Positions 12,799 through 23,757 of a stretch of 64,000 nucleotides of DNA are shown in pieces (position 1 is the first letter of the stretch; every line of letters starts with the position of its first letter). The DNA is from Paralichthys olivaceus (taxonomy: Eukaryota > Chordata > Actinopteri > Pleuronectiformes > Paralichthyidae). The stretch lies in NCBI RefSeq assembly GCF_024713975.1, contig NC_091104.1:9071580-9135579 (forward strand), given 5' to 3'. The notes beneath the pieces are model-generated. The model was given only the letters and a program-made list of their open reading frames with translations. It was not told the DNA's origin and did not search any database. A program made the translations under genes and the position numbers.

Positions 12799-12804
12799 AA
12801 TAAA
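12799..12804 (+). terminator. Possible proximal poly(A) signal of foxo3
   Basis: AATAAA in the context GGTGCTATAAATAAAGAGATGG, about 1.05 kb after the stop codon. If used it would give a shorter transcript that keeps only the first of the two TTGCCAAA sites. Usage is not shown by sequence alone. Confidence 0.4.
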
Positions 12805-13206
12805 GAGATGGCAGGGAGTGGCTGCAGATGGAGTGTCAATAGTAGCCTCTCCTTTGTTATCAGCACTACAGCAGGTGCTGGGGAAAAAAGGCTGTGATCG
12901 AATCGTCTTGTTTTTGGCTTCATTAGGTTCCTGGAGAAATGACTCAGAAGTATCTTAAGTTGCAGCCGTTATGAGGTCGAATTCTCTAAATGCTTACGAA
13001 AGGTGCTCCGGTGCTTCTTTTCTTATCTCCTTCAGCATAGGACACACTGGACCATCCTTTACAACAGGAAAGGAGATAATTCAATTCCTTGCAGCAGCAA
13101 CATTTATTGATGCACGTCAATAACATCCGCTGTCACATTATTACACAGCCCAGTGTGAGTGTGGCCAGATTGTCTTAGAGCCCCAGTCCTCTTCGGGAAT
13201 CCTCCT

Positions 13207-13262
13207 TCACGTCTTTCCTTGACCGCGTGACGGTTTTTTTATGTGGGTCAAGGAAAAGTGGT
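13207..13262 (+). other. Hairpin-forming segment in foxo3 3'UTR
   Basis: TTTCCTTGACC (13214-13224) is the perfect reverse complement of GGTCAAGGAAA (13246-13256), separated by 21 bases. CAC/GTG pairs can extend the stem across a small internal loop. An 11-bp perfect GC-containing stem this close is unlikely by chance in one UTR. Function is unknown. Confidence 0.5.
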
Positions 13263-13406
13263 CGGGCAAGGACGCGGGACGTAATTCGTTTTTTTTGACG
13301 ATTGGACCACAGCCGTAAGTGTTTCAAACCCTGCGAGAGGACGTTGTGTTGTATCTTAGAGCCATTTTTGCCATTTTAGAACGAAAGAACCACAGTATTT
13401 GAAATA

Positions 13407-13414
13407 TTGCCAAA
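13407..13414 (+). promoter_or_regulatory. miR-182-type target site 2 in foxo3 3'UTR
   Basis: This is a second identical TTGCCAAA 8-mer, 1228 bases after the first, in an A/T-rich context favourable for microRNA access. Confidence 0.45.
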
Positions 13415-14090
13415 ACATTTCTGCATTTGAATAAGCAGAAATAAGAGGATATACAGTGTATACATATTAGGAACCAGTGCTGCAGGTGCAAAAAAAAAAA
13501 AAAAAGAATTACATCAGCACAGTTTTTGTCGGGACAGCAGGATGAATTGGGAAAAAAACTAGACTTTTTGTGTAATTTTGTCTCCTTGCTAAATTTACCT
13601 CAATCATTTTAAGAGATGCACATTTGCTTTATTTATTAAATTCTCTCTTAATGTGGTTCTGCATGTTTTACCCCACGTAAAGTGGGTTAGAGCTGCAGGA
13701 AAGCACTTTTGTTTTGACAGTCTGTTCGATCTACCCACGTTTTGACCCCCCCGGTCGGGCGATCATCAGGACAGACGACCAATTAATCAATTTAATTGAT
13801 TAGTTATAGAAAATTCGAAATGTTGCAATTAACTGACATTGATGTGAGAGAAACACATTCTGCACATTTATGTTCCCAAATCATTTTTCCATCTTCACGT
13901 GGATGATTTAATCTTCAAAATACAAATGACATAAAACTTTGTTTTTATTCTACATGAATTCTGAGTAACACTCACTGCCAATATCCATTCTCTATTTCTT
14001 CCTCTTGCTCCTACAAAACAAGACATCAAGTTGAGATTGTCGGTTGTAATCCCAATTCTTATCTTGGCTGTAACAGAGATGGTGCATGTA

Positions 14091-14096
14091 AATAAA
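14091..14096 (+). terminator. foxo3 distal poly(A) signal
   Basis: Canonical AATAAA in GCATGTAAATAAAGCTT. It overlaps TGTAAATA (14087-14094), which matches the Pumilio element UGUANAUA. A T-rich stretch about 35 bases downstream (TGAGGTTTTTTTTTATC) fits a GU/U-rich downstream element, so this is the likely 3' end of foxo3 mRNA. Confidence 0.7.
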
Positions 14097-14115
14097 GCTT
14101 AAAGAACCACTGAAT

Positions 14116-14675
14116 GTCTGTCTGAGGTTTTTTTTTTATCATGTACCTTTTTTAATTCCTGTCTCTGGAGGAACTGCAGAGCTGCAGACTTGACTCTGCA
14201 GGCGGCGAGGAGGAGATCTGCTATTGGACAATCTCATCACAGGCTGAGAACCAATCACACACTGTATCTATGAAGAGTGGACCCCGCTCAATTAAGTCAA
14301 GGTTTTTTGAAAGCAGGAGCTCTGACTGCTGAGGAGGGAGCTGCCCAACAACTGCTGCACTGTGCATCATTTATCATCCATTGACTTTTTATTACACATT
14401 ATTGTAATGTGGCTAGTATCTGAAAAGCACAGCAGCGTGACGTAATGCTGTTCTGACTAATGTGACGTTAGAGCCCTCTGCTGATCACAAGCAGCTACTG
14501 TGTGAGTCCAGGCCAAATAGAGGAAACAGCTCCTGTCTCCATGGATACGACACAACAAGTCAGCATGGACGCACAGATTTTCTCAGGGCGTGTATTATTT
14601 TAACATATCAGTGAAATCAGTAAATATTTGTACCTCAGTTTCTACACGTGTTGACCCTGAAGGAGAAGTTGCACC
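14116..14675 (+). promoter_or_regulatory. ccdc162 upstream and promoter region
   Basis: This is the gap between the foxo3 3' end and the ccdc162 start codon. It holds two CRE-like octamers, TGACGTAA (14438-14445) and TGACGTTA (14463-14470), and GTCTCCATGGATAC at 14535-14548, one mismatch from an RFX X-box. No TATA box is evident at a sensible distance. Confidence 0.45.
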
Positions 14676-17600
14676 ATGTGTGACGTGTACAGAGTTTCCT
14701 CCTCTGTCAGAGTGGAGCAGATGGAGGCCGAGCTGTCACATCAGCTCTCAGCACTGCGGGCACACGTTGAGGAGAGTGGATTTATCTCATGCAGGTGAGG
14801 AAGCTTGGTGATGGTTGTGATTGTTTTATGCGCTCACTTTATTTCAGCTGCAAACTATTCTTAGATTGGAAGGAACTTGGAACTCAACTCTGCCTCCACT
14901 TGAAAATGTGTCTTGCTCTTTTGTTTGTTGTTGCTGCTTCTGGTGGATGTTGGAGCTTCACTGTGCAGATGAATGTGCAGAGTTTGAGGGATGTTTGTGT
15001 GAAATCTCTCCCCTGGTGCTTTTAGTAGTTTTTATATTTAATTTTGTTTCCTATTTTTATATTTTATGCACTTTTTCATATTGCACAAATACACCACAGA
15101 AAATTCCTAGAAATAGTTAATCCTGCTGATGCTGATGCCTTTACCTTAAATCTGAGTTTAAGACGTTACATCACAACTAGGTGGAAGTTGGAAGACAATC
15201 CAGATTCAAAATGTCCAGTGCATCCACACTTAGAATAGAATATAAATATAGAGACACCTCGTCCGACAGTTAATCAATAAAAACTTGCATCCATGAATGG
15301 AATCTTTTGCAATGGAATAGAGGCTTTTAAGTCGTTTCAATACATTTCTCTTTCAGTTCTGTTCTCCCGCCGAGAGATGTGTCCTTCTTCCGTGCGGAGA
15401 GGGAACATGCTCTGAGGAGAGGGCTTCAGGTCAGTCTTCATTTCTACCAAGTCCAAAGAAAATTCATTTATTGATTTCCTACTAATTTGCAATCAATCGA
15501 GACTTGTTTGTTTTTTCTTGAAGCAAAGTGAATGTGACTCCTCTTGGCTGCAGGTGGCTGAAGCTTCTCCTGTCCACTCCCAGGCTGATGTGATGCAGAG
15601 GGAGCTGGAGACTTGTTTCAGTCTGGAGAACACAGCTGACAGTCTGCCTGCTCTGCTGCACCAGGCATGAGCATGCATGAGGCCTGAACACTCCTCAACA
15701 CTACATTTAGAAAAAAAACTTTTTGGCACACAATGGCAGCCAAAGATAAAAAGAGAACTGTAATTGAAACAGATTTCCTTTCCTGTATTTCCTCCCACAG
15801 TTTTACGCTGACAGATCATATCACTTGGCTCAGATCAAATATCTGCTCATGCTGAGGTGGAGGAGATTTTGCCGCCACACCAGCGTCATTGAGAAGCTTT
15901 ATCCTCATTACAAGGTGAAAAAACACATTTTACACAAATGACACGTCAACACTCATTATGACAGGAGGTTTTCTTCCTCATTAATGTGAACCTGTTAGTG
16001 TCACAGCTTATTTGCTGCATTCACATTTTTCTTTTTTGGGGGGATGGAGAGCAAAATATCTGGAAGTGAATGTTAGGAAGAGAAATCACTGGATATATCC
16101 ATAGATATAAGTAACTTCCTCAAATGTGTGAATTTACAAAAAATACACGAAAACATTTTTTAAATATATCATTACAGAAAAAAGGAAATATACTCAATCA
16201 GAGTAAATCAAATGTATACTAATGGAATGTAGGATAATAATAAAAACCTTTATTGACAATAAACAACTTTAAAATTATGTTATGTCACATCAGATTTGTT
16301 TTCTCTCAGGATCAGGTGAGATTTTTAACCAGCGAGTACGAGGATGCTGTTCAGAGAGCTCGTCGACTGTCAGCGAGCAGAGAGACGATCCTGACGGGAC
16401 GAGGAAACCCTGCTCACCTGCTCACTCAGGACGACCTGCTCATTCACCTCCGCTGGCTCGTCTGCCACCTGCACTCTGTTCACACCATCCACAACTTCCT
16501 CAGGGTGAAAACACACAGGCTGCTTTACAGCCATCCACTGTGTTTGTCTTTTTATTATAACTGCTGCAGGTTTTGTTTTGTTTTTGCAGGTGCTGCACTA
16601 TGTACCAGCCTGTGAAAGGAAAGATGACGAATTTCAGACAAGCCTCACGAAGGAGGAGGAAACTTTACATCAGACTCAAGATGCTGATGGTGAGAGTCAA
16701 ACCAGCAGTCGCCTGGAAATCTACTTGTCAGTTTAATGAAAAGAATAAATCCCCCGAGAGGGAAGGAGGAGATCTGCCAGTGTCATGAGCGTCTGAAAAA
16801 CAGATGATTAGATAAAAATCTTAACATCTGCAATAATTGTTAGATCATTTGATCAGCTGCTTTTCTAAAAGTCTTCCGTTTGAAATAAAGGTAAAACAGG
16901 CAAAATGCATCTGCACAGATATATTTCATTAAACCTGAAAAAGAACAAACATATAAAGACAGAAGTTATAGGTGAACATAAGGGTTTGAGCGGAGATGCT
17001 CATTCTACTGTTTGGTTCAACCACAGGTGTTTCAGAAACAGGAAACTTCCTCCCGCTCTCTGTTCACCTGGACGACTTTCTACCTGAGCTTCAGTCTTTG
17101 ATCGTCTTCTTCCACCTGTCGTGTGACACAAGACAACTCAGGACGGCCGCAGATGAGATGGAGTTGTTCAGCACGGTAACAATGCTTAATGGACAACACT
17201 GCATCATATGCATAAATAACACAAACCAGGTTTTTGTCCCCTGCGTCACCAGCTGGTGTTTAAATGACACCATTGTATTTGAGTTTGAATCCCGGCCGCT
17301 GTCTCTTAAGGTGTGGAGAGAGTTCAGGACGATCTTCAGTCGTCAGGAGCAGATGAAAACGTTTCCTCAGTACGACGGCACAGAGGTCAAAGGGAGTCAG
17401 TGGGGGAGGAAGAGTGCGAGCGCGGCTCTGAGGAAGGAGGCCAACTGGATCCCTTTCATTCAGGTCTGAGATTATTTATACTTCCAGGTCAATTAGTCAC
17501 ACCACAAACTTATCTCTGTAATCCTATAAACGTGTTGGTTAATCCCAAACATTTTAGTTTGTTTCCCTCAAAGGATGAACTCTCGAACCTTCGTCACAGG

Positions 17601-19202
17601 TTTGAATTAATAAAAGTGTGTAAAACATTCCTGATGTGTTTCTGATCTTATGACCTTTTAGATTTATCTTGCAAATCCTTCCTGACCCCAGATTGGGAAA
17701 CAGCGAACAAACAAATACAACAATTATTATCAACAGCTTTTAAATCCACACTATCTTCAAAATCATTTCTCAGTCATTGGGTTTTGTTCTTCAGGTGAAA
17801 CCCCGTCGGGATCCCTGGCGGCAGAAACTCGTCACAAAGCTGCAGGAGGAGAAATGTGTGGACGAGCTGCTGAAGATGCACTGCAGGTTTCTACAGGTGA
17901 AATGGTTTATGGATAAATACAATCTTCTAAGCTTCCTTTTATTATTGATCTTCAGACCTGTGTTTCTGGTGTTGAGTTATTTCATCTTCTGTATCTCGTC
18001 AGGTCCCAGATCTGCTCCAAGTGTCCTCAGCTCTAAAAGAACACGCCGCTCACGTCTGTGACTCACAACTCACCCCCACCTCGTGTGTCTCACACAGCAG
18101 CAAAACAACACGACAGAGCATCTCAGAGACGTGGACGAGTGTTTACAAAGCTGCAGGTTTAACTCAGGCATGCATCATCCACTTTTCTGCTCAGAGAAAC
18201 GGCCTCTTCATTTTCCTCAGCGCTGCCGACTGAATTCAAAATGACATTTGTCTCGTCAGGAAACACAAAGTCACTCGTCCACATCCAGACGCAGAGGAGG
18301 CAGCGAGGAGAGGAGTTTAAAGGGTCAAAGGTCAACAAGCGAAAGGTGTGTTTTACTGATGGACAGAAAACTGAAACAATGTGATGGTGCAATGCCACCA
18401 ACCATTCATATCATATTTTGTTCACCTATTTACCTTTAACTCTTTTTTGGACTTATTCCAAAAAGATTTGAAGATGTCAACTTGTCTCAACCTTTTTTTT
18501 GACACTTTTAAGATGAAAAAAAAGTGGTTCATCCAAAAATATTTGAAAAATGAGTCTGCTGTGATTTTCAAGTGATATTTTTGCACAAATGAAAAGATAA
18601 ACTGTTTGTTATTGGCTCCAGATCTCTAGAATAACTGATGAAACACTTCTCAATTGCCACTTTTTTCCTCTCAGCTTAGAAACATAAAACACATGATGTC
18701 AAACTGTGATAAAACTCTGCCTCTCTCCTGAGGACAGTCTGCAGCTGCTGGGTCTGGATGACAGTTTGGAGGAAGGAGCCTCAGACCCCATCGTTACCAG
18801 AGGTGCTTACCTGTCCCTGATTCACCTGCGTCATCTCAAACTGAGAGAGCTCCAGGTGAGAGACTCGCAGTCTGAGGGCTTTTGATGGATGATGTTTGCT
18901 ATAAGCGATGATTAGATGTTCTGACTCCTACAAGTGCTTCACGTTCACCTTCAGCTTCTCTTGTCCGCAGCGCGTCTCTCTCGGGATGCTGAACTACCTG
19001 CGCTCCGTGGAGAGGACTCTGACCTTTGACCTGGCAGGTCTGCAGCTGGAGGAGGGAGAGCTGTGCAGCACAGCGGAGGAAACAGGCTGGATGAACGCTG
19101 CCAGAGGAGGAGCAGGGGAGGCGGGAGGTCTCGGCTCGCTCCAGTTCAACCACAACACTCCTGTCGACTACAAGGTACAAGGGACTGTGTTTTTACATGC
19201 AC

Positions 19203-19279
<77 letters not shown>

Positions 19280-22200
19280 ACAATCTATCTATCTATCTAT
19301 CTACAAATAAAGAAAAGGTTTGAAAATATACATGATTCTTATAGTGTACAGTGACTTCCTTATATTCCAGGTTCGTTGCTCAGAGTTTATGGATTTTGCT
19401 GAGGTGGAGAATCTTCATGATTTCTACAGCTGTGAGGAGCGTGTGGTCCACACTCAGGACCAGAGAGGGTTCTACATCATGTATGACGCCGCCCTGAAGG
19501 ACCTGGACGAGCTGGAGAATGAGCTTCTTCTCATTGGCTCTCACTATATCAAGAGATACATGACGGAGAAAATGGGAAAAGCTGAGGGAGCCTCAGCCTC
19601 CAACTGGAGGGCTGACGTCCACTCCTGGGCCGGGACAGATGTGGACCGAGTTGCAGTGCTGCTCGACTTGTGGACGTGTGAGACAGAGTTTTTAGAGAGT
19701 AAAGTGCAGGTAGAGTGGTGAATACAATATTCTCACGTCTCTTGATTTTCTGTCCTCTCTTTACTAACTGTACTTCTGATGCACCAATACATTTTACAAG
19801 ACCACATTTAAGATTAAATGAAAGTATCGGATGAGAATTTCAATGAATTCATGTCTTTCTTTCTTCCCTAAATGCTGTTTCTTCTTCTTCTCTCCTCCAG
19901 CTCCTAAACTGTTACTGTGAAGCCTACCAGCACGCAGCAGGGACGGAGGAGAGGTTTGCTCTGGCCCGAGTCATCACTGACATCATGCACAGTCGACCAC
20001 AGCTGGACCTGAACCAGGATCACTTTGTTCAGGCCTACAGGGCCGAGACAGACTGTCTGAGAAGTCACCAGCAGCTCATCAAAAATGTCCTGGATTATCA
20101 GGTGAAAACAGAAAGTCTGCAGAGGCATCGAGTTATGTTCACGTGTAGGAAGATTAAAGGTGGATTCACATGTATGAATGTCATCGTTTATTATTAGTTA
20201 TTACCTCCATCAAGGTTTTGTTTCTGTTAGTTAGTCAACAGGATTATGCAAAAACTATTCTACTGAATTATTTGAAATTTTGTGGAGGGCTGGGGTGTGA
20301 CCCAAAGAAGAGTCTGCTCAATGTTGTCATTGTGAGATAAATCGTTTTCTAACATTCTTATTGATTAAATAATTAATGGATCTTGATTAAAAAAATAAAT
20401 AAATCTGTGAATGTGCAATTTGCTGCAGTTTGAATTCACATCCATTCTTTGGATCTAATAACTGGACGAATGCATTTTTAAAAATGAGACTCTGTGTAAA
20501 AGCTGCAGCTCGTATACTTCAGCCACATTTCTTCTTGGATATTAATGCACCTCGGTTTTATCTTGTGTTGCACTTTGATTCAGTTTAATCTTCGTGACAG
20601 ATTGTGTTGTTCACCTCATCAGATTGAAAATCAGCGGCAGTACCTCCAGCGCATCTGGAGAGACGATCGTAAAGGCTGCATTCATGACTTTGGTCTTCCA
20701 CTGAACTACGTTCCCAAACACATGGTGTCACTGGGAGGCAGCAGGTAAGTAAACAGAGAAGTCAGTTGAACGACCCTCTAGAAGTTCAAGATGCTGGGAT
20801 CTTAAGCCCTCTGAACTGACCTTCTTGTGTTTGCAGCCCTGCACTAATGAACGTATTCCTCCTGGAGGTTCACCCGTCCCTCTGCCTGGCCTCTGCGGTC
20901 TATCAGGGTTTAGTCCAGGCCCACACAGAACTCTGTCAGCTGCACAGAGCCACCAGCGTCTCCGACAAGCTCCTCCTGCAGCAGAAGCTCCTGCATCAGG
21001 CCCTGCAGAGCTGGAACAACCTGGGTTCACCTGGAGCCTCCTACAGTTCTCAGATACAGAGGGATGTAGGTTTTTATTTCTCTGGACTCTTTGCAAATAA
21101 ACATAAAGAAAGGGAACAGATTAACTCCAGTCTACTTTCCTGTCCAGTTGTTCTCAGGTGTGTTCTTCGAGGACCCAGGTCTGGTGCAGAACGTGGGGCT
21201 GTCATTGGTGAAGTCTGCAGAGGAGAAGCACGTGATGCAGGGAAGAGAGAAACAGTTGTATGCAGTGGAAACTTTCTCCAAGCTGCTGGAGCTCGTCACC
21301 GTCCGACATCGACTGCTGGAGTCGGCCTCAGAGACGGAACATCTGGCACAGTAAAAATCTCAGTCACATCAGGGTGGAGCTGGTTCACAAAGTGTTCTCT
21401 AACATCCATCCTCATTAACCAGAGGAGCCTTCAATAAATGTTTTTAGTAATCAACAAGGATGAAGTCATTTCAATATCCTTGTTCTTATGTCTCCTTCTT
21501 TTTTAATATTTCTTTTTGTCCTGATCTTTCAGAAAACAACACATGAGTTTATCTGCTTTTTTTTCTTTTTAAATCTTCCATTTTCTCTTATTCTGTATAT
21601 ATTATCCTCCACTTGGATGAACTTAACTAAATTCTGATTAGAAAAACTGTAAAATCCTATTTTTGTTCTTCAACAGCTTTAAGACTGAGGTCCAAGATTT
21701 AACCAGACTCTTCTCAGTGTCTAGTAAAAATCAGTTTTCTCTCTCATGTTTTTTCGGTCTGGTTACACTGTAGTTCATCTAATATGTTCAGTATCATGTC
21801 AGGTTGTAACGTCCAGTATTTCTGTCCAGGTTGTACAGAAACGTGGCCTCGGAGCTCGGCTTCAGTGAGTTCCACCTGCATCTGAGGCCGGTGCAGTTTG
21901 AGGTCGCTGAACAAAAAGACCAAACAGAGCAGAGGCCTTTGTTTATCACGGCGGTGCTGGAGGATGACTCGTCTGTGGACAGGTCAATAAAACCACCACA
22001 TGTCTTACACCCACGTGTAAATCTATGACTGCACATTACAGACACATCCAGGGAACAGTTTCATTCATATACTGTATTAAAGAGTCTTTTAAGAAGCTGC
22101 ACTTTTCAGCTTGTTCCTCACTGATGTGAAACAGATATCAGGGCAACAGGAAATGCTGTTTGTATGATTTTACCTCTCGATCCTGCTTCTGCTTGTGTGC

Positions 22201-23685
22201 TCTTGTATTTCTGCTTTTCCACATGAGCACTGAAGTATGTTTTTAAAGTGGATTACCGTCTGCTGCAGGTTCCTCCCCTCCCACCTGCCTCTGAGCATCC
22301 AGGAGCTGGACGAGGAGCAGGTCGGGAGGTTCAGCTTCAGCTCGGAGGAGGCGGTTAGTCGCGTACGTTCAGATGAAGCATCGGATCTTTAACATTAATA
22401 TAAAAATATATAGAAATAAAACACTTCTTTAACCCATTGTCTCATGTTTTCACAGCTCATGAACACACAGAGCATCGAGAACCTCCAGGTGACTTTGGCC
22501 TGTCAGGTGACCCAGAAGAACGCCCTGATAAGTGCTGTGAAAGTGGCGTGTCTCTGCTATTGGGCAGAGAGTGTGACATCATCAGCTGAGGTGTGTATTT
22601 AACAGTGGTGGTACATTTACTCATGCAGTGTACTTAAACATGACGGAAAGTATTTCCTTTTGCTGCTACTGTATATTTATACTCCAATTCATTTGTTCAT
22701 TAAACAAAGTTTGAGAAAGAGCTTCCTGTTTCAGTTTGAGTTTGTTTTCTCATTTGTTTTTTTTAGGGTGAAGAATTCCTTCATTCTGGTAAACTGCACA
22801 AGAAGTCAAACATGAAAACTCCGACCACCACCAGGGAGAGGTAACTTTCCTTAAAAAACAAATTACACTGGTGATGATTGACAGAGCTTTTGTTCTCTTT
22901 AATAAACAGTCTTGTTTGTCGCTGCAGGCTGGTGGAGGCCTTCGTGTCCATACAGCTGGAAAAAGTGGGTCTGCGTGACGAGATGCTGAACTCGTTTGTG
23001 AAGAAGAAACGAGCCGTGGGGGGTCTCATACGAACCCTGGTGAGTCAGTGGTGGATAGATTTCCAGGGATCTGAGCAGGATGATGTGATCGTTTGTCCGT
23101 GAAGTCAAACGAGTTTCTCTCACTCTGCAGGAGGAAGCAGCAAAGATCAAACGGAGCCTCATAATCAAGTTTCTCAAGAAGTAAGTCTGTGAAAAACAAA
23201 TTCACTCTGTTACGAAACAAGACAATAGCACATCTCATCTCTGTGCCTGTGTGAAAAGAAGATTCTTTGTCTGTCATTATTTCAACAGGTTCAGCACACG
23301 GATATCTCAGTATTGTCACAGAGCGCAGATCGTTGAATATTACTACAGTTTAACTTCTCTATTGGACGATGTCCCCTCCGTCCGTCGGTCTCACTTCACG
23401 ACGGAACAAACCAGCGTGCCCGAGGTTATTTTGGATTCAGGGGTTGACCTTTCTCCTGACCCCAGGTACAACCAGCTTCAATTTGATTGGTTATTAATCA
23501 GTAAAATATGAAAATAATCATGCACACGTGTGTTTTTAAGTCTTATTTAATCAACATAATAAGAGAGAAGAGTCACACATATCTGTAAAATATCAAGACA
23601 GTGCAGTCCTTGATGTAGGAGAACAAATACAATATGTATCATTAACAAATAAAGCCAACAATAAAATCAATCATTTATTAGATAG

Positions 23686-23757
<72 letters not shown>

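Larger units (their letters stand above)
11750..14115 (+). other. foxo3 3'UTR (about 2.35 kb)
   Basis: The region has no coding frame and runs from the foxo3 stop to a strong AATAAA at 14091. Long 3'UTRs are normal for FOXO3. It contains two TTGCCAAA 8-mers (12179-12186, 13407-13414), a hairpin near 13207-13262, a poly-A run (about 13490-13505) and an internal AATAAA at 12799. The exact cleavage site is inferred. Confidence 0.7.

Noticed and set aside
19202..23757. ATCT arrays considered as CRISPR-like or structured repeats
   Set aside because: They are simple tetranucleotide microsatellites with no spacers.
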